NCBI GenBank assembly: GCA_002309345.1
Contig: DBWZ01000091.1
Location: 67,264-131,263 of the forward strand
DNA from: Pseudobutyrivibrio sp. UBA1225
GTDB taxonomy: Bacteria > Bacillota > Clostridia > Lachnospirales > Lachnospiraceae
Direction: 5' to 3'
Length of the DNA: 64,000 nucleotides
Positions 18,255-28,136 of the stretch are shown in pieces. How positions within the stretch are numbered: position 1 is the first letter of the stretch; every line of letters begins with the position of its first letter. The notes under the pieces are model-generated. The model ran no database searches. It was not told the DNA's origin and saw nothing but the letters and a program-made list of their open reading frames with translations. Made by a program: the position numbers and the translations under genes.

Positions 18255-18941
18255 CTAGGATGTGGCCATATCTTTTAATTGAATCATAGTCTTTCTGATG
18301 GCTGGAATAGCTAAAAGAATTACAGTAGCGGCAGCCTCAGGTAAAATATATGACATATTGTAAACAAGGGAATATGGAAGTGCTCCCCATCCGTCCCATG
18401 CATAGTATCCAAAGAATATCCATCCGGAAATAACCGCAAATACGTATCGGCCAATCACACCTACGATATAACCTTTGAGCAAACCGTTTTTAGAATTGTG
18501 GAAGATTCCACACAAACCAAGTGCACCGAAGGCTAAAAAGTAATCAACTACAAGCTGTGCAGGATGAATTACATAAGGATCCATAATAAGGTTTAATAAA
18601 CCAAAAGCTACACCTGTAATTATGCCCGGCCCAATACCATACCAATAAGCTGGAAGGCAGATGACAAGCATTGAAAAGAATGTAATATCACCGCCAGTAG
18701 GAAGTGGTGAAAACTTGAAATAAGTTGAAAGTATAAAGCCAAGTGCTATAGCCATTGCGCTGAAAGTCAACTGTTTAGTGGAAATAGCAACTGAACGTTT
18801 AGAGTAGTTTTCACGATTCTTGACTATAACAAGTGACAAGCCAAGTAAAACAAGTAGAATTGCTACAAGAACAGCCTTGCCAAGAAATGTTGGGACGTAA
18901 GTAAGCTCGCCCCACTCGTTAACAACTTCATTGTAAAACAT
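18255..18941 (-). CDS. thiT: ECF transporter substrate-binding subunit, thiamine (ThiT)
   Basis: This 228-aa membrane protein has about six helices. The ThiT-like core reads GPGIITGVAFGLLNLIMDPY, followed by VIHPAQLVVDYFLAFGALG. ThiT binds thiamine and works with a shared EcfAA'T energising module encoded elsewhere. An extra N-terminal helix (about 18-40) precedes the family core. I saw no TPP riboswitch upstream. The ATG follows GGAG at 7 nt. It is divergent from hflX across a strong hairpin. Confidence 0.88.
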   Translation of the reverse strand: MFYNEVVNEWGELTYVPTFLGKAVLVAILLVLLGLSLVIVKNRENYSKRSVAISTKQLTFSAMAIALGFILSTYFKFSPLPTGGDITFFSMLVICLPAYWYGIGPGIITGVAFGLLNLIMDPYVIHPAQLVVDYFLAFGALGLCGIFHNSKNGLLKGYIVGVIGRYVFAVISGWIFFGYYAWDGWGALPYSLVYNMSYILPEAAATVILLAIPAIRKTMIQLKDMATS

Positions 18942-19003
18942 ATAAAATCTCCATTCATATTTTTCAAGAGAACTTTAGCATTTTTTTAAATGGCAGTCAA
19001 TAA

Positions 19004-19070
19004 TGGACCTAGGGGACGGGGTTAGTGGTCCATTTTTATTTTGGACCACTAACCCCGTCCCCTAGGTCCA
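19004..19070. repeat. perfect 29-bp inverted repeat with 9-nt loop
   Basis: The arm at 19004-19032 (TGGACCTAGGGGACGGGG then TTAGTGGTCCA) is the exact reverse complement of 19042-19070. The loop is TTTTTATTT. It sits between two divergent genes (thiT and hflX), so it is not a terminator for either in the normal sense. The GGGGACGGGG core resembles REP-like sequences tied to IS200/RAYT-type transposases in Firmicutes; that link is from memory. Confidence 0.85.
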
Positions 19071-19117
19071 AAAATATGCTACAATATGAGTGGATATTAT
19101 AGAATAGGAAGCAGTAG

Positions 19118-20350
19118 ATGGTAAATACAGAGAAGATTATAGAAAAAGTAATACTTGTGGCAGTCAACGAGGGAGACGAGGCGGAGGCCAAGGATTCGAT
19201 TACAGAATTGGCGGAGCTTTGTCAGACTGCTGGCGCGCAGGTGGTAGGGCAGATAATGCAAAACTTGGAGCGCCGCAATCCTGGTACATACGTGGGTACA
19301 GGCAAGGTGGAAGAGATTGCAGATTTAATCTGGGAGACAGGAGCTACTGGAATAGTATGTGATGACGAGCTCACTCCAGCGCAGATGCGCAATCTTGCAG
19401 ATGCTTTGGATACCAAGGTTATGGATAGAACCCTCATTATATTAGATATATTTGCAGCTAGGGCAGGCACAGCAGAAGGTAAGATTCAGGTTGAGCTGGC
19501 TCAGCTCAGATACGAGATGACAAGACTTACTGGCTTTGGTAAGAACATGTCTAGAGTGGGCGGTACTGCTGCTGGCGGTGGCGGAGCCATCGGTACCCGT
19601 GGACCTGGTGAGAAAAAGCTTGAGATGGACAAGCGTCTTATCGCAGGCCGTATCACACAGCTTAAGAAAGAACTGAGCGACGTGGTTTCTCATCGCGAAA
19701 TCACCCGTTCAAAGCGACAGCGCAACGGTGTGCCAGTGGCGGCAATTGTTGGTTACACCAATGCCGGTAAATCATCCCTTTTAAACAAGCTTACAGATGC
19801 AGATATTTTGGAGTGGGATGCGTTGTTTGCAACGTTAGATCCTACAACAAGAGAGCTGCTTTTAGATAATGACCAAAAGATTCTTTTGACAGATACAGTT
19901 GGATTCATTAGAAAGCTTCCTCATCATTTGGTGGATGCGTTTAAGAGTACACTTGAAGAGGCAAAGTACGCTGATTATATCATCCACGTAGTTGATGTGA
20001 GCAATCCGCAGATGGATAGACAGATGGAGATTGTTTATGAGACCTTGGATAAGCTTGGCGTTACAAACAAGCCTATCGTAACTATTTTTAACAAGGTAGA
20101 TAAGGTGGTTGATGAGCATGACTATCACGATTTGAGAGCAGATTATACTGTTCATACATCTATCAAGACAGGTAAAGGATTAGACAGAGTTCGAGAGATA
20201 TTAGCTGAGCTCCTTCGAGGAGGGATGGAATATATCGAAAAATTGGTGCCTTATGAAGAGGCGGCAAGCATCGCACAAATCCGTGAAAACGGAGAATTAA
20301 TCTCTGAAGAATATCGTGAAGACGGTATTTTTATAAAGGCATATATTTAG
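19118..20350 (+). CDS. hflX: GTPase HflX
   Basis: This 410-aa GTP-binding protein splits stalled or hibernating 70S ribosomes. The N-terminal HflX domain contains NPGTYVGTGKVEEI, then a glycine-rich linker (TAAGGGGAIGTRGPGEKK). The G domain follows, with G1 GYTNAGKSSL (from residue 212), G3 DTVGFI and G4 NKVD. Length is normal. The ATG follows AGGAAG at 6 nt. Nothing in the sequence suggests special regulation. Confidence 0.95.
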   Translation: MVNTEKIIEKVILVAVNEGDEAEAKDSITELAELCQTAGAQVVGQIMQNLERRNPGTYVGTGKVEEIADLIWETGATGIVCDDELTPAQMRNLADALDTKVMDRTLIILDIFAARAGTAEGKIQVELAQLRYEMTRLTGFGKNMSRVGGTAAGGGGAIGTRGPGEKKLEMDKRLIAGRITQLKKELSDVVSHREITRSKRQRNGVPVAAIVGYTNAGKSSLLNKLTDADILEWDALFATLDPTTRELLLDNDQKILLTDTVGFIRKLPHHLVDAFKSTLEEAKYADYIIHVVDVSNPQMDRQMEIVYETLDKLGVTNKPIVTIFNKVDKVVDEHDYHDLRADYTVHTSIKTGKGLDRVREILAELLRGGMEYIEKLVPYEEAASIAQIRENGELISEEYREDGIFIKAYI

Positions 20351-20493
20351 GATGATTATTGTTAAGTAATACATCCTTATAAGAAAAGCTTAGACATTCG
20401 CCATATTATTTGTTATGATGGTTTCGGACAAGAGAGAGAAGGATTAGGTTTTTTACTTTTCATGAAGGAAAAGTACGGTAGAAGGAGAAAAGA

Positions 20494-22110
20494 ATGAACA
20501 TAGCACAATTCTTATCACTGCTAGGCGGTGTAGGTCTGTTCTTATTTGGAATGTCTATTATGTCCACAGGTCTTAAAAACAGCTGTGGCGACAATCTACA
20601 GGTTATTCTCGAGAAGGCTACAACTAACAAGTTCGTAGCAGTCTTTGTTGGACTCGTAATGACGGTTCTCGTTCAAAGCTCTTCAGCGACAGATGTCATG
20701 GTTATCGGCTTTGTTAACTCAGGCATGATGAAACTGGCTCAGGCGATTGGAGTTATCTTAGGTGCCAACATCGGTACCACAATCACTGCACAAATTACAG
20801 CTTTTAATATTGCTACATTTACACCATTTTTGCTATTTATTGGTGCAGTAATGTATTTGTTCATGAAGAACAATCTTACCAAGCATATTGGCTCGGTTAT
20901 CATGGGCTTTGGTATGCTTTTTCAAGGTATTACTATAATGAAGGAAGCAATTAAGCCTCTTTCAGAATCAGCGGTTTTTGTTAATTTCCTTAGAACACTT
21001 CGCAATCCATTTATAGCTTTATTATTTGGTATTGCTTTTACTGCTCTTTTGCAGAGTTCATCATCTGCGACAGTTATCTTCCAGGCGTTTGTTATCCAAG
21101 GGCTTTTGGAATACGACGTTGCAGTATATCTTATCATTGGTGCAGCTATCGGCTCTGTTACACCAAACCTTTTGGCAGCACTTACAGCCAACCGTAATGG
21201 TAAGCGATCAGCTATTTTGAACCTGTTGTTTAATATAATCAGAGCACTGGTAATTATAGTTATTATCAACTTTACGCCGTTGCTTAAGTGGATTCAGGCT
21301 ACATCAACTGATCCTGGTAGACAGATAGCTAACACCCACACAATATTTGCTATACTTGCAGTTTGCATAATCTTCCCATTTACGGACAAGATTATCAAGC
21401 TTACATACATGTTTATTCCAAGGCTTCCAGAAGAAAAGCAGGCGGCTGAGGACAGACAGCTTGTTTACATGACTCAGGTCAACAATGTGCCACCAAACAT
21501 GGCTATTCATCAGGCGCAGCTTGAGGCAGCACGTATGGGTACTATAGCATCTGAAAACTTTAAAAAAGCTATCGATTGTTTCTTTGACTATTCACCTGAA
21601 AAGGTTGAAGATGTTGAGCAAAGAGAAGAGACAGTTAATATTTTGAATCATGCTATTCAAGATGCTATGGTTAAGCTTCAGGCCTTAGATTTAACACCTG
21701 CCAACCTGCGTAGAATATCTGCAATTACAATTGCAGTTACAGATATAGAGCGTATTTCCGACCACGCGGAAAACATCATCGAGTATGCTTCTAGAATGAA
21801 AAGCAAAAAGACTAAGCTTTCCAAAAAGGCCAGCAAAGAGCTTTCAGATATGGCCAACAATTCTATGGAAGTTGTCAACCTTGCTCTTGAAACATTTGCT
21901 TCAGAGAATTATGAGAATCTTGAGAAAATCGAGAAGATTGAAAAGAAGGTGGACAAGCAAGAGAAGCAGCTTATCAACCATCATATCAAGAGGCTTATGG
22001 AAAACAAGTGCGAGCCTATCGCTGGAGTAATTTTCTCTGATATGGTTACCGACTTGGAACGATGCGCCGATCACGCCGTAAATATCGCATATGCGTTAAA
22101 AAATCATTAA
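20494..22110 (+). CDS. Na+/phosphate symporter with PhoU-like domain
   Basis: The 538-aa protein has a PNaS-type membrane part (about 1-310) with the duplicated QSSSA motifs (VQSSSATDVM and LQSSSSATVIFQ) that line the substrate site. A cytoplasmic PhoU-like helical domain follows (about 340-535, ISDHAENI and ERCADHAVNIAY). It imports phosphate with sodium; the PhoU part probably adjusts activity. AGAAGGAG precedes the ATG. A terminator follows. Confidence 0.92.
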   Translation: MNIAQFLSLLGGVGLFLFGMSIMSTGLKNSCGDNLQVILEKATTNKFVAVFVGLVMTVLVQSSSATDVMVIGFVNSGMMKLAQAIGVILGANIGTTITAQITAFNIATFTPFLLFIGAVMYLFMKNNLTKHIGSVIMGFGMLFQGITIMKEAIKPLSESAVFVNFLRTLRNPFIALLFGIAFTALLQSSSSATVIFQAFVIQGLLEYDVAVYLIIGAAIGSVTPNLLAALTANRNGKRSAILNLLFNIIRALVIIVIINFTPLLKWIQATSTDPGRQIANTHTIFAILAVCIIFPFTDKIIKLTYMFIPRLPEEKQAAEDRQLVYMTQVNNVPPNMAIHQAQLEAARMGTIASENFKKAIDCFFDYSPEKVEDVEQREETVNILNHAIQDAMVKLQALDLTPANLRRISAITIAVTDIERISDHAENIIEYASRMKSKKTKLSKKASKELSDMANNSMEVVNLALETFASENYENLEKIEKIEKKVDKQEKQLINHHIKRLMENKCEPIAGVIFSDMVTDLERCADHAVNIAYALKNH

Positions 22111-22122
22111 TATTTATAGTAT

Positions 22123-22148
22123 AAGGGCACCCTTTGAGGTGTCCTTTT
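22123..22148 (+). terminator. terminator after Na/Pi symporter
   Basis: GGGCACC and GGTGTCC form a short stem with a 5-nt loop followed by TTTT. Confidence 0.75.
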
Positions 22149-22213
22149 GAGAATAACAAATCCCGATTTTTTGTAATAAATTACGCAGGATTTGCGTATG
22201 ACGAGGAAGAAAA

Positions 22214-23101
22214 ATGATTCAAGATATTTATCCAAAGAAACTAAATAATAGCTATAGGTTGGATGCGCATCTACAGCCAGAAAGCATCATTTTGGTGTAT
22301 GATTCAGGAAAGTTTTTGTTAAAGATAGATGAGGAAAGTGCCACGATAACCTACCCAAAATACAAAGATTTTGATTGTCAGATGGAGACTGTGTATCTGT
22401 TTTCTATCGATGATGAAGATTATTTTTATTGGTTTGATTACAAGAATTCTGACTACGCAAATACGGATGTAATTGATGGTGTTGATATTGCAGATAGATT
22501 TGAGAGTTTAAGTGGATACTCTTTTTACGATATGAGAGCCATTAGAAGGTCTTATCTTTCTCCTAAACATTATGTATTTGCTGCATTCACAGCGTATCAG
22601 CTGATTGAATGGTATTTAACTACAAAGTATTGCGGCAGATGTGGTGCAGAAAACGAAAACTCAAAGACCGAGCGAGCTAGAGTCTGTCCAAAGTGTGGCA
22701 ACATCATCTATCCGCGCATCAATCCTGCGGTGATAGTTGGAGTTACAAATGGCGACAAGCTTCTTCTTACCAAGTATCGCAATGGCTTGGGCTTTAATGC
22801 ACTTGTGGCGGGCTTTACTGAAATCGGAGAAACAATGGAAGAAACAGTAGCTCGTGAAGTGATGGAAGAGGCCGGCCTCAAGGTGAAAAATATTCGTTAT
22901 TACAAATCTCAGCCTTGGGGAATCGCAAGCGATATTCTGTTGGGATATTACTGTGATGTTGATGGAGATGACAGCATCACTATGGATGAAAACGAGCTAA
23001 AATATGCCCAGTGGGTGATGCGAGAAGATATCGAGCTTCAACCTATGGATTATAGCTTGACCAATGAAATGATGATGATGTTTAAAGATAATAAAATATA
23101 A
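22214..23101 (+). CDS. nudC: NAD(H) pyrophosphatase (NudC-like)
   Basis: The 295-aa Nudix hydrolase splits NADH to NMNH and AMP, and family members can remove NAD caps from RNA. A four-Cys zinc ribbon (CGRCG then CPKCG) precedes the Nudix domain. The Nudix box is intact (GFTEIGE then REVMEEAGL), followed by the NudC-typical SQPWG motif. Length fits the family. It stands alone between terminators. Confidence 0.93.
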   Translation: MIQDIYPKKLNNSYRLDAHLQPESIILVYDSGKFLLKIDEESATITYPKYKDFDCQMETVYLFSIDDEDYFYWFDYKNSDYANTDVIDGVDIADRFESLSGYSFYDMRAIRRSYLSPKHYVFAAFTAYQLIEWYLTTKYCGRCGAENENSKTERARVCPKCGNIIYPRINPAVIVGVTNGDKLLLTKYRNGLGFNALVAGFTEIGETMEETVAREVMEEAGLKVKNIRYYKSQPWGIASDILLGYYCDVDGDDSITMDENELKYAQWVMREDIELQPMDYSLTNEMMMMFKDNKI

Positions 23102-23141
23102 GAGCCATCTATAATGTGATTGGCACATAGTAGATAGCTCT
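23101..23141. terminator. terminator between convergent nudC and ribU
   Basis: AGAGC-ATCTA and TAGAT-GCTCT pair across a loop of about 18 nt with one bulge on each side. The position between convergent genes supports a bidirectional role. Confidence 0.55.
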
Positions 23142-23170
23142 AATATAATTGATATTTTAATTTGTATAAA

Positions 23171-23809
23171 TTAGTTCTTACCCTTAAGTAGTGGGCGAAG
23201 TGGCTGATAGATTAGAATTGCAATAATAGTTGAAAGCAGACCCTTTACAAATGTGAAAGGCACATTGAAATAAAGGATGCACTTTGCGATTGAGTTATCA
23301 AGATTCATAAATGGGAATACCTTGTTGGCTATTTCTGCATACAATCCGATAAGTGCTTCTTTTGCAAAACCAATCTTGTAATACAATGGATAAATCACAT
23401 ATAAGTTTGATGGTAAAGCCATTGCAGACATAATTATAAGACCTATGAAAACGCTTATGATAGCGACTTTTTTAGTTTTCTTAAGGCTGTAAATAAGTCC
23501 GGCTGGAATTACAAATGACGAACATAGAATAAAATTTGATAATTCTCCTATGCCAGAAGTAGTTGTTGCAGGAAGATGTAATAAGTTTTTAACTAAAGCA
23601 ACGAGAACTCCCCATTGAGGACCTAAGGCGAAAGAAGCCAAAAGTGCAGGAAGGTCTGATAAATCGATTTTTAAAAAATCTGGCGCAACAGGGGTTGCTG
23701 TGCTAATAAACATCAGGATACATCCAATTGCAGATAGCATCGCGCCTACAGCAATTTTCCTAGCTAAAGATACTGATGATTTGTTGTTTGAAATTTCTTT
23801 TGTGCTCAT
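23171..23809 (-). CDS. ribU: ECF transporter substrate-binding subunit, riboflavin (RibU)
   Basis: This 212-aa membrane protein has about six helices and the RibU-like core DFLKIDLSDLPALLASFALG followed by VALVKNLLHL. It binds riboflavin for uptake with the shared ECF module. I start at ATG 23809; an in-frame GTG at 23815 overlaps the AGGAGG ribosome binding site. An FMN riboswitch with its own terminator lies in the leader, so uptake should fall when FMN is plentiful. Confidence 0.94.
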   Translation of the reverse strand: MSTKEISNNKSSVSLARKIAVGAMLSAIGCILMFISTATPVAPDFLKIDLSDLPALLASFALGPQWGVLVALVKNLLHLPATTTSGIGELSNFILCSSFVIPAGLIYSLKKTKKVAIISVFIGLIIMSAMALPSNLYVIYPLYYKIGFAKEALIGLYAEIANKVFPFMNLDNSIAKCILYFNVPFTFVKGLLSTIIAILIYQPLRPLLKGKN

Positions 23810-23922
23810 GGGCACCTCCTAAAACCTTTATTTAGAAATCTTCAATATTAAAATACCCTATAAAAGACTTCCTTTTAATCTGATATAAAGCAATAAGAAA
23901 GAGTTTGCTGCTAAAACTTAAG

Positions 23923-23950
23923 CAAAAAAATAACCCTGACGAATCAGGGC
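23923..23950 (-). terminator. FMN riboswitch terminator
   Basis: On the minus strand CCCTGATTCGTCAGGG is followed by a T-rich run (TTATTTTTTT). It is the expression platform between the FMN aptamer and ribU. Confidence 0.85.
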
Positions 23951-23975
23951 GTGCATGCTAAAAAAGATATAAGCG

Positions 23976-24100
23976 TATCTTCTTTCATCCAGACTATACT
24001 GTCGGTACTGGAATTGCACCAGTTCTGTCCCGAAGGACTCGCGGACTATACCGCCGGTCAGGAATTGAAACGAATAGTTTCGCACCTTGCCCTGAAGATT
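23976..24100 (-). promoter_or_regulatory. FMN riboswitch (RFN element)
   Basis: On the minus strand the conserved aptamer parts appear in order: CTTCAGGGCAAGG, GACCGGCGGTATAGTCC, GCGAGTCC, ACCGACAGTATAGTC and TGGATGAAAGAAGAT. These match the RFN consensus almost base for base. The variable arm ACTGGTGCAATTCCAGT is paired. The riboswitch turns ribU off when FMN binds, by favouring the terminator at 23923-23950. Confidence 0.97.
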
Positions 24101-24254
24101 TCCTATTAAACTAAGAGAAATATACTATATTAATTTGTCTTATACAACAACATATTCATAAAAGTAAGTAAAATCAACAACATTTCTATTGAAATTTTTC
24201 CTAGTTAATCTTGTAGAATTCAAAATAAGATGTTAGTTAATAAGGGGAAAATGT

Positions 24255-24935
24255 ATGACTAAGAATCAAACCTCAGAAAGCTTTAGATTGAGCGCCTTGT
24301 TATCACTGTCAGGCGGATTGCAGGATGCCTACACCTACAACGTTCGTGGGCAGGTGTTTGCTAACGCCCAGACGGGAAATGTGATTTTGATGAGCCAGCA
24401 TTTTATGTTGGGACAGCTGGCGCAGGCAATCCAATATCTTTTACCTATCATGGCCTTCGCCACGGGAATTATCCTAGCAGAGCAGATTGGGCACAAGTTC
24501 AAGCACGAGAAGCGAATCCACTGGAGACAGATTGTGCTTATATTAGAGATGATATTGCTGCTAATCGTTGGATTCTTGCCTAACGAATACGATATGCTGG
24601 CAAATATTTTGGTTTCTTTATCTTGCTCCATGCAGGTGCAGACATTTAGAACGGTTCATGGATACGGATATGCCAGCACCATGTGCATCGGAAATCTCCG
24701 CAGCGGCACCGAGAGTCTTTCGATATATATACGGGAGCATGATAAGGAGCAGCTCAAAAAGGCTATTCATTACTACGTCATAATTTTTATTTTTGCAGTC
24801 GGCGCTGGCTTGGGCGGTATTCTATCTATGAAATTTGGAATCAGGACAATCTGGATTTCGGTTGCAATCCTTTTGGTAGATTGTCTGATGATGTGCAAGA
24901 AAAAGCTAGATTACGACCACCATTTTATAATGTAG
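24255..24935 (+). CDS. YoaK/DUF1275 family membrane protein
   Basis: The 226-aa protein has about six hydrophobic segments and the family motif near the start: LSLSGGLQDAYTYNVRGQVF then NAQTGNVILM. A second conserved stretch reads MQVQTFRTVHGYGYASTMCI. The family is thought to be transport-related but has no proven substrate. AAGGGGAAAATGT precedes the ATG. It stands alone on the plus strand, divergent from ribU. Confidence 0.9.
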   Translation: MTKNQTSESFRLSALLSLSGGLQDAYTYNVRGQVFANAQTGNVILMSQHFMLGQLAQAIQYLLPIMAFATGIILAEQIGHKFKHEKRIHWRQIVLILEMILLLIVGFLPNEYDMLANILVSLSCSMQVQTFRTVHGYGYASTMCIGNLRSGTESLSIYIREHDKEQLKKAIHYYVIIFIFAVGAGLGGILSMKFGIRTIWISVAILLVDCLMMCKKKLDYDHHFIM

Positions 24936-25042
24936 TTTAAGGGCATTATTGTTCCCATTTATCCCATAAAATGATAATATAAACCTAGTGCAGTTCCTTG
25001 TTTTATCGATAAACAAGAATCGTCAAATTTTGGGAGGGGTTT

Positions 25043-25543
25043 ATGCAGGAAAAGCTTAATAAGATAAGGGTTTTGTTTGGGGACGTAGATAATACCTTGT
25101 TGTGTCTTAAGATGTACAACGATATGGGCAAGCGAATCGTCGGGTTCGAAGATGCGGATGATTGGCTCAAGTACAACATCAACAACAATGCGTACATCAG
25201 GTGTCAGGCACCTCGCGGTGTCAAGAATCTGATAGACGATATGTTTTTTAATCACGGGGTAAAAATCTACGGATTGACAGAGTGTAGCAATTCCTTTGAA
25301 TACAATTCAAAGTTCAACAGACTTAAGGAATGCTATCCAGGAATATTCGAGCATCACGGTGATTTGATTTCTACTGAGTCTCGCCACAAAAAGGTTCTTA
25401 TTATGAAGATGATAGCCGAGCGCGATGGATTTAGCATGGATGAAATCATGTTCATAGATGATAGCTATACCGAGATAATGGAAGCATTTGGCGCAGGTAT
25501 TCTTTCCATGCACACAACCGAAGTGATGGAAAGATTTATGTAG
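25043..25543 (+). CDS. HAD-superfamily hydrolase
   Basis: The 166-aa protein has HAD motif I near the start (FGDVDNTLL, with the nucleophile and acid-base Asp pair) and motif IV FIDDS near residue 138. A Lys in ESRHKKVLIMK could be motif III. The cap region is short and of an unusual kind, with NNNAYIRCQAPRG. Substrate unknown. GGGAGGGG lies directly upstream of the ATG. Confidence 0.75.
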   Translation: MQEKLNKIRVLFGDVDNTLLCLKMYNDMGKRIVGFEDADDWLKYNINNNAYIRCQAPRGVKNLIDDMFFNHGVKIYGLTECSNSFEYNSKFNRLKECYPGIFEHHGDLISTESRHKKVLIMKMIAERDGFSMDEIMFIDDSYTEIMEAFGAGILSMHTTEVMERFM

Positions 25544-25598
25544 AAAACAATTAAGCATCAAGCTTAATATATATAAACCACATGAGGAGGATTTTAAA

Positions 25599-26150
25599 AT
25601 GGTTGTAATTACTATTATTGCTGTATTGGCGTTGATTTTGTTGTGGGCTATAGGCACTTACAACTCACTTGTAAAGCTTCGCACACAGGTAGAGGAAGGC
25701 TTCTCTACAATGGATGTTTACTTGAAAAAGAGATTTGATCTTATACCAAATCTTGTTTCTACAGTAAAGGGTTATGCAAAGCATGAGGCAGAGACTCTTG
25801 AAAAGGTAGTTGCCGCAAGAAACAGTGCATATGCATCTGGAAATCAAGCAGAGATAGCAAAGGCTGAGGGCGAGTTGACTACAACCTTAAAGAGCTTATT
25901 TGCCTTAGCTGAGAGCTATCCAGATTTAAAAGCAAATACAAACTTCATCGATTTGCAGAATTCTTTAAAGGCAATCGAGGATGATATTGCAAACGCTCGT
26001 AAGTACTACAATGGAACAGTAAAGACATACAACACAAAGATTCAGCTCTTCCCAACTTCTATTATTGCAGGGATCGGCAACTTTACGAAGTTTACTTTCT
26101 TCGAGGTTTCTGATTCGGCTGAGCGTGAGAATGTAAAGGTGGAATTCTAG
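25599..26150 (+). CDS. lemA: LemA family protein
   Basis: The 183-aa protein has an N-terminal membrane helix (about 3-21) and the LemA helical bundle with the hallmark YNSLVKLRTQVEEGFSTMDV and KRFDLIPNLVSTVKGYAKHE. The helices face outside the membrane. LemA is commonly paired with a DUF2207 protein, as here, two bases upstream of it. Exact role unsettled. Confidence 0.94.
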   Translation: MVVITIIAVLALILLWAIGTYNSLVKLRTQVEEGFSTMDVYLKKRFDLIPNLVSTVKGYAKHEAETLEKVVAARNSAYASGNQAEIAKAEGELTTTLKSLFALAESYPDLKANTNFIDLQNSLKAIEDDIANARKYYNGTVKTYNTKIQLFPTSIIAGIGNFTKFTFFEVSDSAERENVKVEF

Positions 26151-26152
26151 AT

Positions 26153-28018
26153 ATGAAAAAGAAATTACTGAGAATTCTTTCCCTTGCTGTAGTGGTTGCG
26201 GGACTAGTGACAACATCCGCCACAGCCCACGCATTTGCTAGTAAAGAAGATTATTACATCAAGGATTTAGATGTAGATATCACGGTAAATGAGGATAATA
26301 CCTATGATATAGAGGAGACCTATGTCTATCAGTTCAATGAGCCTCATCATGGTCCTACTCGTGATTTCATTGGAAACCATGTGAGAATCCGTGAGGATGG
26401 CACCAGGGACAAAATGAAGGCTAGGGTGTCAAAGATAAAGGTTAATTCCGATGATGCCAACGATCATATCGCCGAGAAATCCACAGAATATAAAGACGGC
26501 AAATCTGTTACCTCAATTAAAATCGGTTCATCTAGCAAAGAATATGTTGGTGAAAGAAATTACGAAATAAGCTACAGATATACCATTTATACGCCTGATC
26601 CACTTAAGGACAAGGATGAATTATACTTTAATATTGTGGGTACCATGTGGCAGTGTTATATCGACCATGTTTCATGGACAATCAAAATGCCAAAGGACTT
26701 TGATGAATCAACCATAGGTTATTCTGTTGGTGTTTTAGGCGAGGCAGGATATCGTCAGGAGTACCTTACATCCACAGTTGATAACAACGTGATTAAGGGC
26801 GAGTACAAGAATTCACTTCTTCCACAGGAAGGAATCACAATTCGCGCGGAGCTGCCGGAGGGCTACTTTATATTTAAAGACAATTCTCTTAAGGGATATA
26901 TTGGATTTATCATACTGACTATACTTGGGGGATTGGCAATTATCTATAAGCCAGGTCAGCGCCCAGTTGAAGTGGTGGAGTTTTATCCTCCAGATGACAT
27001 GACACCTGTCGAGGTGGAGATGGTATACACTGGCGTTACTCCTACAAAGTCTATATCGCTATTGCCTTATCTTGCCAACAAGGGATTTATTAAAATCCAT
27101 CAAAAGAGCAAGGGTAAATACGAATTCGAACTTTTGAACAGCGATTTTTCAGGGCTGAAGAAAGAGGAGAGAACCTTCCTTGAAGGAATGTTTTCCGACG
27201 CTGTTGTTGGCACTGTTGTCACTGAAAAGCAACTGACAAAAGAAAAGTTTTATACAACAATTGCAGGCATCAATTCCTACATAGGACTTAAGGCAGGCGG
27301 ACAATTTGACAAAAAATCCGTTGCAAGAATGATATTTACATTTTTGCTTGCTCTAGTTATTTGTTTTGCTGTATTAGCCTTGGATTTAACCTGTATAGGT
27401 CACAACCCAATAGATTTTGCATTCATTGGAATAATTATAGGTATTGTATTATCTGTTGTGGCAGCATTAACTTCTGCCTTCAGCAATGTTGGCACATGGC
27501 TTCTTTCACTGCTTGCTATAGCAGGAACTACAGCACTTTCAAAATTTGCTTTGGGTGCCACTGTGGTTGGCGCAGTATTAGCTAGCGTATTAACCTTTGC
27601 GGTTGGATTTGCAGCAGCCAGAAAGATGCAACGTACCGAGGATAATATGCCAATTTATGGTAGAGTGCTCGGTTTCAGAAACTTTATCAAAACCGCAGAG
27701 CTAGATAAGCTAACAATGTTATGCAACGAGAATCCAAACTATTTCTTTGATATCTTAGGATTCGCATATGCGTTAGGATTATCAAATGTTTGGATAAAGA
27801 GATTCGAGCAGCTTCAGATTCCAGTCGCAGATCCAATCTGGTATGTGGGAGCAATGCCATTTAACATGCATAGCTTCAACCACGACTTTAATCGCATGAT
27901 GACTCATGAAACTGCGGCTATAGCCACATCACCATATTCTAATTCTGGAGGAAGTGGGTTCTCCGGAGGTGGATTTTCAGGTGGCGGCTCTGGCGGCGGA
28001 GGCGGCGGAGCTTGGTAA
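26153..28018 (+). CDS. DUF2207 membrane protein
   Basis: The 621-aa protein has a signal peptide (residues 1 to about 28, ending near ATAHA). An extracellular beta domain (about 35-235; DVDITVNEDNTYDIEETY) follows, then one membrane helix near 245-265. A cytoplasmic region comes next, then three or four helices (about 390-490). The extreme C-terminus is a Gly/Ser-rich tail ending GGGGGGAW. This is the normal DUF2207 plan including the glycine tail. It forms an operon with lemA. Confidence 0.92.
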   Translation: MKKKLLRILSLAVVVAGLVTTSATAHAFASKEDYYIKDLDVDITVNEDNTYDIEETYVYQFNEPHHGPTRDFIGNHVRIREDGTRDKMKARVSKIKVNSDDANDHIAEKSTEYKDGKSVTSIKIGSSSKEYVGERNYEISYRYTIYTPDPLKDKDELYFNIVGTMWQCYIDHVSWTIKMPKDFDESTIGYSVGVLGEAGYRQEYLTSTVDNNVIKGEYKNSLLPQEGITIRAELPEGYFIFKDNSLKGYIGFIILTILGGLAIIYKPGQRPVEVVEFYPPDDMTPVEVEMVYTGVTPTKSISLLPYLANKGFIKIHQKSKGKYEFELLNSDFSGLKKEERTFLEGMFSDAVVGTVVTEKQLTKEKFYTTIAGINSYIGLKAGGQFDKKSVARMIFTFLLALVICFAVLALDLTCIGHNPIDFAFIGIIIGIVLSVVAALTSAFSNVGTWLLSLLAIAGTTALSKFALGATVVGAVLASVLTFAVGFAAARKMQRTEDNMPIYGRVLGFRNFIKTAELDKLTMLCNENPNYFFDILGFAYALGLSNVWIKRFEQLQIPVADPIWYVGAMPFNMHSFNHDFNRMMTHETAAIATSPYSNSGGSGFSGGGFSGGGSGGGGGGAW

Positions 28019-28136
28019 TGCTTAGACCGTTATCAATATTTGTTTGAACGCCTATAAATTTATTTGATATTTATTTCAAGACCTGTTCTTGATATAATTA
28101 GTTTGTTTTTAGAGTATTAAATAGGAGGATGTAATT

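Noticed and set aside
18942..19003. TPP riboswitch before thiT
   Set aside because: The leader is only about 60 bp before the hairpin and lacks the CUGAGA and ACCUGAUC-type conserved parts.
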